A stretch of DNA of 64,000 nucleotides from Zonotrichia leucophrys gambelii (lineage: Eukaryota > Chordata > Aves > Passeriformes > Passerellidae): contig NC_088172.1 of NCBI RefSeq assembly GCF_028769735.1, forward strand, positions 95,341,235 to 95,405,234, read 5' to 3'. This document shows, piece by piece, positions 28,051 through 38,335 of the stretch (position 1 is its first letter; each line of letters opens with the position of its first letter). The position numbers and the translations under genes are program-made. The notes under the pieces are model-generated. The model was not told where the DNA came from and made no database searches. It saw only the letters and a program-made list of their open reading frames with translations.

Positions 28051-28830
28051 TCTTGAATGTGCTGTGAAGATGTAACCACAGGCAGCATAGCTGATCCTAT
28101 AGTCATTAGAAAGGCACTCTGGTCATTGGGTAAAATCTCCAAATCCAGCAGGGAAAAAGTGGAACTTAAACTGGGTGGAACGAGTCAGAACTGTTGCATT
28201 ATGTCCTACAGAATTGGTCAGCATCAGAAACTTGCACATTGCAAAAAAATCAATCCATTCTCTGCCTGGTACAGTCAGTAAAGGCCACAGCAGTGCCAAG
28301 GATGGGTTCTGCCCCCCAGTTACAGAGCATTTTGCCTAAGGCTGCTATCAACAAGAAACAACATTTACCATTGTTTATACCCAACCCAACATCAATATGG
28401 GGCACAGGAAAGAAGGTTCTCCCAAAGCTTACAAAGCAAAAGGGGGCTAAAAATGAGTCTCAGTTAATAAAGTGGACAGAATTGAAAGCTGAGAAACAGG
28501 CTCAGTGTCCTAAAACTCATTTTGGTGCCTATAGTCCTCAGCTACTCCACTGGGAAGGTGACTTTGAAGGAGTATTTCTCTGAGCATGACTGAGGAGGGG
28601 AATAGGAAAGAGAAAATGGGAAAGGTAAAATAACAAAGGAAAACCATCACAGAAGTCAAGGAGATGGATGCTGTTGAGGCAACAAAGAGATGGGGAAGGC
28701 TGACAGCACAGCAGTCTGACTGCCTGGGAGATCTCCTGCTGCTGTTTATGCCATCTCCACCAGCTCTTCCTGGGGAGGGAGCACGCAGAACCCAGTGAAA
28801 ACTGAAGGCCAGTTCTGCCATTATTGGTCA
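28051..28830. other. Less A/T-rich patch with overlapping open frames, unassigned
   Basis: This stretch is visibly richer in G and C than its flanks. It holds several overlapping open frames on both strands, the longest being 129 codons on plus at 28194-28583 and about 100 codons on minus at 28510-28821. I could not match any of them to a gene or mobile-element protein. Possible explanations are a very old retroelement fragment, a decayed retrocopy, or unique DNA. No poly-A tail or target-site duplication was identified. Confidence 0.35.
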
Positions 28831-29564
28831 TTTCTCATGGACTCATCCCATAGGAATAATGCCTTAAACTAATTTTGATATATTGTAACCAAAAAACAAG
28901 TAATAAAACAAGTTACACAGAACTGGGCTTAATGATTTTTTTTTTTAAGAACAGTGATTTCCCCAGAATGTGTCTCTTGTCATAGTGAAAAGCCTTTATA
29001 AGTTAATGCAGAAAGCAATGAAAAAGGTCATCAAAACTCAACAGTATTCCAACAAATAATTTGAAAAATTTACCACTTTAAAAATAATAACTGCTATAAA
29101 TGATGAATAATAAGGGTTTAAAGGTTTAATTATACAGTTGGATATTATAATTTGTCTTTTCCATTCAGACACTCTATAACAAGAAATAGAATAAAATTCA
29201 CTGAGATGATGAAGAACACCCACTTTCAGAAGACAAAGATATTATGTTCTATATACAATGTAAATAGTGATATTTGGATGTGATATTTGTGCTAAAAATG
29301 TGCTATTTGGAGTGGCTATTAGCAAAACTTTTCTGGAAGAACCTTCTACCTTTAACTGCATGCAGTAATTTCCTTTCTCTAAGTAAAAAAAACAACACCC
29401 AAACTCAATGAAAAATAAATTAGTTATTTCAATTGTTGTTTAACTTCAGGCTCTTTAATCTAATTCTGGTTATCATAGTGTTTGTATATTGCAATACCAG
29501 CATTGCCATGGCATTCTTTCTGGTGGCCACGTTTAGTTTAACAAGATGTTTTAAAACCAGCATA

Positions 29565-29589
29565 TGAACTCAGCTGACAGCTGAGTTCA
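29565..29589. repeat. 25-nt perfect inverted repeat with two CAGCTG cores
   Basis: A 12-nt arm (29565-29576, beginning TGAACTCAG) is followed by a single A at 29577 and then by its exact reverse complement (29578-29589). The CAGCTG E-box core therefore occurs twice, at 29571-29576 and 29578-29583. The arms could form a cruciform or RNA hairpin, or a paired binding site for bHLH-type factors. The symmetry is read directly from the sequence; any function is inference. Confidence 0.9.
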
Positions 29590-31659
29590 GTTCCTCATGA
29601 TGTGAGACTCAAAGAAAAGGGCTCTGAAAATGACATCTTAGGCAGGATCAGATGTTAAACCCATCTGGTTACACGGTTTAGCATATTTGGTTTTAAATCA
29701 TGAGTTCTGCCTCTTAGCAATATCTGGTATACCTTTTTTGTGACTTTCACCAGAAAGATTTATACTGGCTGAGCAGCTTCCCCTAAATGTCTGACTGATT
29801 AAACTTTTAGTGATAGCAAGTCAAGCTGTCAAAACATTTTGAATTAAATAAAATGGAAAAAAGTAAAATTCCCACTCTGAATTAAACAGTGTATATAGCC
29901 AAACCTTCTGCACTGGTAAACAGCAATGAAAATTCATTCCTCCACAGGTTTTTGTCATGGTAAGTTAAACCATCTTAAGCAGTTTTGCAATCTAAGAAAA
30001 AAATTAGTTCAGCTTCTTTATGGTACTTTATGAGGCTTTTACATTAAATTAGCATTGAGCACTTTAATTAAGGTAGGCTGTTTGTGATGGATGATATATT
30101 TCCATATCACTAACACTTCACTTGGCTTTCCTGATTCCCATTTTCTAGGTATGGTTTATTCTTCTAAGCAGAATCTAAGAATACAGAAGGCCCAAATTCT
30201 AGCCCTACTTTTTATTAATTTTGCTGATTCCAGCCACTCTTAAAAAACAAAATAAAACAAAACCATAAAAAAAGGAAAAAACCCATGTATAATATCAAGT
30301 CACAGTTCAGAGGGAACAAAAATTTCCTCATTTAAATCAGGAGTAACTGCATTTATGTCATTAGTTTTGCATTGGTGTAAAATTTCTGTACCTGGAGGAG
30401 AGTAGAGCCATACTACATATTTCTGATGGTTCAGCCACACACAGAATTTACCAACATTTCTATCCATCCACTCTAAGGGACCTTACTGTTTACTGAGTAG
30501 CTCTGCTGGCAGCAGTGGAATCCAAGGTTTTTAGGACCCAAAATGCCAACCCCAAATGCTGCAGGCAGTGGCACAGAGGAACTTTTTCCTTTTCTGCACC
30601 ACTTGATCATACCAAGGACTTTTCACCCTGAAAACAGGTGACTTTCTCTTCAGCATTCTGACTTCAAAAAGATGTGGAAATTTTTCTATTTTTTCACATT
30701 GCACCAAGCTCCTCACTTGAAGAACTAGAGAGTTCTTATCCTCTGTAAATCCTTATTTCCAAGATCTTCCCCCATGACCACCACCAAAAACAATTAATTG
30801 CCCTGCTATTTTCTGTGTTTGCAACCTAATTCCTCCAGCCAAAGTCTGCTCTTGGTGCTACGAGTGTAATCTGTTGACTGTGCATATTGAGCCAAATACT
30901 GAGTTGATTTAAATCTGGTGTGACACAGTTGAAATCAGAGGAACTGCACAACTTACACAGGCTGTGAATCTGGCTTATTATCTCCAGATGAATTGTCTCA
31001 GGCTGTCCCTACTGAACTGAGAGCAGATTCTGCTCCATATTTTTTTTTTTCAGCAAAAGCGCAACCAATTCTAATTATTTTAGCATATTACTGTGATTTA
31101 GTGATATGAAAATGGGAATCATATTTTTACAGTACATTTTTACTAATTAAAGAATAAAGAATTGTTTTAATGTTCAGTGATTCTTCATGGAAACCTTGAT
31201 ATTAAAAAAACAAACAAAAAACACCTGACTCTTTCTATGTTTAGTGGTTATTTCTGCTATTACATTTTTTTCATCTGCTAGAGAATTTACACCTTGGCCA
31301 CACAATTATGTAAGAACTGTATTTTCATGACAAACAGGAGAAACAGTAATTAGTATTTTGAAATTACAAAAACAGAAACAACACCATAAGAAATAGCATA
31401 TTAGCAGCAGGATATTTACAGTGCCTTTTCTCATGACAATTTAGTTCACAATCACATTCCAGCAAGGAAGAATATAATATACTATAGACATATTTATGAA
31501 ATTACAAAAGGGATTCAGAAGCATGGCAAGTGGTGAAATAGCATGAAATAAAGCTATATTATGAAGGTGTCTTGCTACAAAATTGATGGCTAGAGGTTTA
31601 AGATACAATATTTTTTCTCAAAGAATAATGCATAATTATACATCTCTCTAAATTATCTA

Positions 31660-31690
31660 CAAAAAAAAAAAACAAACAAAAAAAACCACA
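31660..31690. repeat. A-rich tract
   Basis: A run of 12 or more A residues interrupted by CAAACAAA. There is no adjacent recognisable retrotransposon body, so it is recorded as low-complexity DNA. Confidence 0.7.
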
Positions 31691-32524
31691 CCTGTAGTTA
31701 GAAATATCATTTCACTTTATCTGTGGAACTGCTCCCAGTGTTTCTTGGGTGGTGTAATTTAGCCTGTCCCATCCATTTCTCAAATTAGTAGAGAAATTGA
31801 TTTTATTGACATGGGGTTCAAAACAAAATATTTGGAAAGGATATGAAAATATGAAGTATGTTATAAAGCATGAACAGTCATATAGTCAATAATAAGGATG
31901 AATCAAAGCAATATATTGAATATCTGGGGTCATGATCATTGATCCTCTCAAGTGCCGTGTATCTGACAAATTCCATTAGGATTATCTGCATGTTTTAGAA
32001 ATTACTTTTGAAAAATGTACTGCACTTATTGATTGTCATTATTGAATGCAATTATGAATAATCAGAAATTGATTATAAAGATACCTGGTACTCTGATTTT
32101 GTTGCAGCCTCCTTTAGTATTGGGTAAGCAGGGTAACAGTATTTCCCAATTCTGTTGGGATGCTTAAACAAAATCTAGAAATCTACTAGAATCTAGGCAG
32201 GAGGGCTCAGGAGTGCCTACATTTCCACATTAGATCTGAAATCAAATCATTCAGCCCCTCTTAATCTCCACACAGCTTTGGACAGACTCATTCAGAGGGT
32301 TTTCCAGTGCAGTTGGTAGAAATATGACAGGGACTTTATTGATATTTTTTGGGTGGAAAGGAGTAATTTCAGGATAACAGGAGTTTGGGCCCTTTTTAGT
32401 TCCATTCTCTACCTACATCTCTTTGAGGATCCCTTCTTTTCTGGATTGCCCTGTTCAGGACTTGGGACAAAGGCAAGATGCCATCAGGAGCACTAATGGA
32501 CTGCCTTGACTGAAAATAAGGACA

Positions 32525-32568
32525 GGGCTTTCTGCCAAATGAGGGCATTTGGGCTTTCTGCCAAATGA
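32525..32568. repeat. 18-bp direct repeat, period 26
   Basis: The 18-mer gggctttctgccaaatga is present at 32525-32542 and identically at 32551-32568, separated by gggcattt. The spacer begins with the same GGGC as the repeat, consistent with a local duplication of about 26 bp. Confidence 0.9.
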
Positions 32569-35299
32569 TTATTAGGGCACAATTAGATTTTTTTTTTTTA
32601 CCAGCTTTTTACAAGACAAAGCCATCAGCACAAATTCAGTATGCTTCTGTAAATCCTAATAACATCCATGAATTTGTTCTAAGTGAGGCCATCTTTTCTG
32701 GACAGTATCTCAAGTGCTTTGAAAATGAAATAATGACAAGATCATTTGAGTTAAGCTACTCTAGATGAGCTCCAAGTGTGAAGCAGCAAGTAAGGGGGTC
32801 AGTGCAAGTTTTGAGTGCACAAGCAGAGAAATAATGAACAAAAATAGAAAACGGCATTATTTTTGTGGCAATTAAAACCATTACCGTGTTAATTACAGTG
32901 TTCATATATTTAAAATGAAGTAAAAAATGAGAGATGTTTCAAAAAAAAAAAAAACTTTCCCCACAGTCATTAATGTCATTATAAACCCTAAGAAAACTCA
33001 GCAACCATGTCTTACAAAGAAAGCCCTAAAATGCTCCATCTGTTGAATAAATCCAAGATAAAGAGGTGTCTCAACCCAGTCTATAACTATCAAAAGTTCC
33101 TGATAGCTTAGGATAGAAGTCCTTTCAACCAGACAAAGACTGTCATCAAGAGTCAGAAAAGTTCAAACTAAAAAGAAGACAAAAACATTCAATAAAGATA
33201 AAATAAGAATTGGCAATTCTAGGAAATTCTTCCCTGAAGTCTTAAGACACAGCTTTTCGCTAACAGAGACTTTATATCAATCATTGCTTTTGGGCTGCCT
33301 TGTAGGAATCACTGGAAGAGATTCTGCCTTCTGCCATTTAGGAGGTCAGGTTAATACTCTCACAGTGGTACATTCTGGACAGAACTCCTATGAATCTATG
33401 AATTTTCTCTAGTTAAATGAGAACAGAAACCCAGGATAAACAGCAGCAAATACTTTGACACCCTGTTAAACAGAAAAGTGTTCAAATAAATTGTTTTCTC
33501 AGAACCAATCTCTGCATCATTTACAAAAATATTTCACTGAGAAATATTTCCCATGAAGAATTCAAATATAATGGGTGAAGAAAACAAAACTATTCAGACA
33601 AAAATCTATTTTCCCTATGCTTCACAACAGGACAATATCTCCAGCCAAAATTTACTTCTACCACCTGTTATATTTTTTATACATAATTTCTCTAGATATC
33701 TGAGAAACAGATGAGAAACGGAATTAAAATCAAGACATTATTAAATCACTACATTTCCTGAGGCAACACCTTTTTTGTACTATTTCATTCCTGTGCAGAT
33801 TTATCACTTTTAGTGCTTATTATCACAAGTGTATCAAACATAAAGATATTCAACATTCTTTATTTTATGCTATTAATTCACGATGATTTTATTGTTACAT
33901 ATTTTTAGATACTGCACATCTGAGTGGGTTTTTGTGTGCCTGGAGCCACAGAAGTTGACAAATAAGCAAATCTTTGATACTCTCATCTCCTTTTTTTTAA
34001 CTGCTTCCTGGAAACGACAATTTTGGAAAGTTACTTTTTCTCTCCTGTTAGTAGTGTTGACCATACAAACTTCTACAGTCTCAGTGGAGAGATCATGTAT
34101 ATATAAAAATTACTGCTTTTTAGTCGTATTAAAATCCCAAGAAATTTTACTATGGCCATATTTTCCCACCTCATTAAATTTATTTTTTTTTTTGTCTTGC
34201 TACTCTCATATTTACTATACTAATGACCTGTCTAAAATACATTAATACTTTAAAGAAATTTTCATCAGCCACTGGGACAAGCAGTCCTGAATTTCTGTCA
34301 TGGCTGTAGTCACCACAACCAGGAAGCAATTTTTTTTTAAATAACTGAATTTAGAAATATTACTAGAGGTAGTGAAAAGAGAAATAAATAATTTGCATAT
34401 GTGAGGGTGAATCAAACAACCACATTCCCTCCTCAGTATTTTAATTTCCTTACATTAGTAGGAAATGAAACACAATGTAAATTTATGTATTTTACTCAAT
34501 AATCAGATATTCTTTAAGAACTGCTGCTCTTTTCTTGTTTATCCTCTGGAACTATGTCTCTGGATTTGAAAAAGTCAATTTCCACTGAAAATCTCGGGGA
34601 TTTACACATTTTACCCTGCTGTGTGCATTAGCACCTCTTCCCTGTAATCACTAGAGGTCTTATTTCCTATCACAGACAATGAATAAACTGACTATAACTA
34701 CAAACTGACTGTATGTTCTTCACTTTACAACTTCTCTTTTCTTCCAGGGTTTTTTTTATTCCTTTGGATTTTCCTCAGTTTTGCCCTGCTGGCTACATGG
34801 CATGCAAATATATTTTCAGACTATTCCTATCAAAACCTTTCATACAGAATTAACTTTTCTGGTTGGCAGAGAGCAATGTCAAGTACAGATTATGTTCTAT
34901 GAAAGTGATGTGGAGTGACACAGATATTTCTATTTCAAGAATACCCATTTTGAAATTAATTTGAGAAATTCATAACGTACTTCAATGCATTGTTTAATAA
35001 ACACTTGTGAAATGAGGAATAAAGACTTTTTGGGATTACTCATGCTTGTTTTGATGTATGTGAAAGTAGAAACAAGTCCAATATTTCCTTGTTGCACTCT
35101 GCTTTGTCAATTTGTCCTCTTGGATAGTCAATTATGGCTATCCAAGAGGCTGCAAATTCAGGTTCAGTTACTATCAGAAGAAATCAAATCCCTCTCCAAT
35201 CATCCTTTCAGCAAAACTGGTCTCTTAGACCCATTAATAGAATAGGATTAGCTGAGCTGACAGAGAGTAAAGATGCAGTGCAGTGATTGAATGGCAGAA

Positions 35300-35415
35300 G
35301 CAATTTTCCAACTGGATGGCAGCTTTACGGAGGCGATGATCCAGTGGATAACATCAGCAGGACACTCAAAGGAGGAGAGGTCATGGGTTTGGTCCCTGAG
35401 AGGGATATTATTTTT
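35300..35415 (+). repeat. Possible tRNA-derived SINE or tRNA-like remnant
   Basis: The stretch 'gatgatccagtggataac' resembles an RNA polymerase III A-box region (compare TAGCTCAGTGGTTA). About 40 bp downstream, 'atgggtttggtccctga' resembles a B box with its T-arm (compare GGTTCGAATCC); the arm pairs at about 4 of 5 positions if G-U is allowed. Spacing is near that of a tRNA with a long variable arm. No matching acceptor stem was found, so it is not a functional tRNA gene. It may be the head of an old tRNA-derived SINE or a coincidence. Confidence 0.3.
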
Positions 35416-35420
35416 ACTCA

Positions 35421-36815
35421 ATACTTCCTAAAGGTTGTTTATTGCATGGTGCACTGGCAGCTATCTACACTTGCACAATCTCAACTGTGCAAATATAGCA
35501 TTTCTCCTTTATAGAACTTACCTAAGAGTGGCATATGACTGCACATTTTGAAGAGAAATTCACTCAGGCCCTGACTTTGTAGCTGGATATTTGTGCCTTC
35601 CCAGACTGGTACAACACCAAAATTAGCATGACAGCATGCAAAGCCAGCCATATTTTTGTATTCACACACTGTCTTTATAAAAAAATTAGAGAGGAATGTT
35701 TATGTGCTATCCTGATGCCATGACTTTGACACAGGCGGCTGAAGACGATTTGGTATGAAGTGTTCTTGAGAGTTAGTAGCTAAAAATGTTGAAGACACAT
35801 CGTACACAATTAAAAATAGAATACCAATATTCAAAATCAGTTTGCTGTATAATTCTTTAGCTCGCCACCATGAAATTTTCTTGGCTACTGCTGGGATTCA
35901 TTTTGTGAATGTGAACTGAGCTGAAGCTGCCTTTGGAAGACATTAGAATGATATAGAACAAACCTTCTCCTCATGTAAATGGCAGTTTTCTCTGAAGTGA
36001 GTAAAGCTGTACTCTGAAAGTCAGCATACTGTAACAGAGTCCTTAATTTGACATCAAATTAAAATTTAATCATAGCTATCTGTGACTGCAAGTGAACAAA
36101 ATAGATATCTTTATTTTTTTATTAAATGAACTTAATTTTCTCCTTTACTAGTCTACACTCATTTCAATCATAATGCTGAATGTTATTCTGATTAATTAGT
36201 TGTTATAGATAATGACAATCTAATTACAAGAAATTGTATAATTAAAAAAAAATCAACATTTCTTCACTTAAAATCTGGTCATCCTTAGCTAAAGTAAGAA
36301 CTGATATATTTCTTCTTTCCTCCATAGATTTTACAGAAACTGCAAAATAACCTTATTTTGGTTTTTTGTAGCCATGTGTATGCCTGCATTGAGCTTCCAT
36401 GTGTCCAGAGCACTTATATGTATTGCAACCAGTGACATGCTTCAGAATTATTCTTGATTTTCATCACTTTCATAGGAATTGGTTAAACTGTTATTTTCTT
36501 GGCATGAGGTTATATATTGTAACTTTTATAACACTCCGAAGTGATGTAACAAACATTCAGGCATTAGTTTAGTATAGGTGAAAAAGGTGGCTCTGAGAAG
36601 GAGAAACTGTACCTGATGTGTTTGTGCAAACCCATGGTATCAGGGTGAGCTACACTGATTTATCACCTATGACTGCTCCCATCTCAGAACTGCACAAATA
36701 AAAATTCAAATGGTAGTAGATAGTAGTAAACATTTCAAGATAGTCCCATATTTAGGGTTTATAGAAATCAACCCAAGACAGCTTGTTCTTCTCTTCCTAA
36801 GAATTAATGAGTAGC
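35421..36815. other. Unique A/T-rich non-coding DNA
   Basis: No gene, RNA or repeat family was recognised between the tRNA-like patch and the CR1 element. Open frames are about 60 codons or shorter and featureless. Confidence 0.55.
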
Positions 36816-36896
36816 ACAGAATCACACAATGATTAAGGTAGAAAAGGCCTCTGGAGGTCAGGTGGTCCAATCTCCTTGCGCCTGCTGTTGGCCCAG

Positions 36897-38316
36897 GGTC
36901 GTGGTCAGATGGCTCTGGAATATATCCCATGTTGGAAACTCCACTGCCCCTGAGGGAATCTTATGGGAGACGGTGTCAAAGTCTTTACTGAAGTCCAGGT
37001 AGACAACACTCAGTGCTCTGCTCTCACCTACCATATCAGTCAACCCATCATAGAGGTTTATAAAGTTGGTCAAGCATGACTTACCCTTGATGAAGCCATA
37101 CTGACTACTCCTGGTGATTTCTCATCCTTTGTGCACCTGGAAATGGGTTCCAGGTTAGCTGCTCCATCTTGTTCCCAGAGAATGCAGGGATCTTAACCTG
37201 TAGCTCCCTGGTCCTTCTTCTTGCCCTTCTTGAAGATGGAATTGATATTTGCATTCTTCTGCCTTTGTGAACTTCTCCCAGTTGCCATGATTAATTGAAG
37301 ACTATCTAGACTGGCCTCACAATGACAGGGGACAGTTCCCTCAGCAAATATGGTTGTAACCCATCAGAGCAAATATGGTTGTAACCCATCAGGTGCCATG
37401 GACTTAGATATGGGCAGTTTGCACAAGTATTCTCTGACAGGATCCTCTTCCACCAAGAGTACATCCTCCTTGGTCTACTCTTTCCTGTTTTACTCAAGGA
37501 CCTGGGATTCCTGAATGTTGATTTCATTAGAAAAAGACTGAGGCAAAATAGGCATTCAAGACCTCATGCTTTTTCATGCCCTGTGTCTCCATGTCCCTTG
37601 TTTCAGGTCCACATTTTCCCTGGTCTTTTTGTCAGTAATGTACTTATAGTAGCCCCTCTTGTTGTCTTTGATATCCTTGGACAGCTGAAATTCCATTTGG
37701 GCTTGGGCTTTCCTCACTTCAGTATTGAATGCTCAAACAGTGCTTCTGTATTCCTCCCAGCCCTACCTGTCCTTCCCTTTTTCCTCCAGGCCCTTATCCC
37801 ACAGAACTCTTCTGAGCAGATCTTAGAAGAGTCCAAGGTCAGCTCTTCTGAAGGCAACTGTTGTGTTTTCTCACTCTTGTCTGTACCTTCAGAGTCCTGA
37901 ACTCCATCACGGTCACGGCAGATGAAATTGCCTGATCTTTACATTCAGAATGAGCCCCTCATTTTTGGTGAATGTGGTCAGGAGACTGCCTCTCCTTATT
38001 GGCTCTGATCTCATTTGGAGGTGGAAGTTACCACCTATACACTCCAGGAGCCTCCCTGTCTGCTTATATCCTCCTATGTTACCCCCCAGCAGGCACCATG
38101 GTGGCTGATGTTCCCCGTGAGGAGCAGGGCCTGTAAGTGTGACACTCCTCCTACCTGTCCATAGGCTTCATCTGCTTGTTCCTCCTGGTCAAGTGGATTA
38201 TAGCAGACACCTTCTATAATGTCATTCTTGCCAGCTCTTGAAGTCTTCCTTATTACCTTTGCTCCTTTCTGAAAGAAATTGCTTGGATCTGTGTCCTGAT
38301 GTTCACCTTCAGTCAC
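36897..38316 (-). pseudogene. CR1 ORF2 pseudogene (endonuclease to reverse transcriptase)
   Basis: This is the coding remnant inside the CR1 copy, read on minus from 38316 (endonuclease side) to 36897 (RT side). Recognisable pieces lie in different frames: an 80-codon piece at 38074-38316 with the endonuclease block; a linker around 37600-37760 whose reverse complement encodes a charged, Gln/Ala-rich segment typical of the EN-RT connection (pattern ARKAQAQ, YKYI.DKK); a 73-codon piece at 37306-37527 with LLRELSPVI; and a 71-codon piece at 36858-37073 with the RT catalytic-region motif DFSKDFDTVSH. The usual Ala before Phe in AFD is Asp here. The YADD-box region and the C-terminal part are not visible, because the sequence jumps from this motif almost directly to the 3' tail. 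Confidence 0.88.
37343..37392. repeat. 25-bp perfect tandem duplication inside the CR1 copy
   Basis: Two identical 25-bp units, beginning agcaaatatggttgtaac, lie head to tail at 37343-37367 and 37368-37392. The unit is not a multiple of three, so it adds a frameshift to ORF2 and must have arisen after, or contributed to, inactivation of this copy. Confidence 0.95.
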
Positions 38317-38335
38317 TTCATATTTTTTCCTAAGC

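Larger units (their letters stand above)
28851..35299. other. Unique A/T-rich non-coding DNA
   Basis: No gene was recognised. Notable small structures are a 25-nt palindrome at 29565-29589, two similar degenerate repeat-like blocks at 30331-30385 and 30908-30975, an A-rich tract at 31660-31690, and an 18-bp direct repeat at 32525-32568. The longest open frame (120 codons at 33883-34245, plus) has no recognisable features beyond chance hydrophobic runs from A/T-rich DNA. Confidence 0.55.
36816..38335 (-). mobile_element. 5'-truncated CR1 LINE with decayed ORF2 (EN and RT fragments)
   Basis: This is a minus-strand CR1 retrotransposon of about 1.5 kb. CR1 copies itself by target-primed reverse transcription using an ORF2 endonuclease and reverse transcriptase. 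The 3' end is at 36816-36895, where the plus strand shows 'cagaatcacacaatgatt', 'aaaaggcctctgga' and 'ggtccaa', the reverse complement of a CR1 tail. Within it, minus-frame peptides are recognisable: GVCYNPLDQEEQADEA (about 38150-38230), matching the APE-type endonuclease region (usual form GVCYRPPDQ...DE); MGYNH...GLQPYLLRELSPVI (about 37310-37400), matching the usual PDG..PRVLREL block; and VYLDFSKDFDTVSHKI (about 36960-37010), the RT motif normally written Y.DF.KAFDTV.H. Stops, frameshifts, a 25-bp duplication and apparent loss of sequence between the RT motif and the 3' tail show that it is dead. It is truncated at its 5' side within the endonuclease. Confidence 0.93.
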
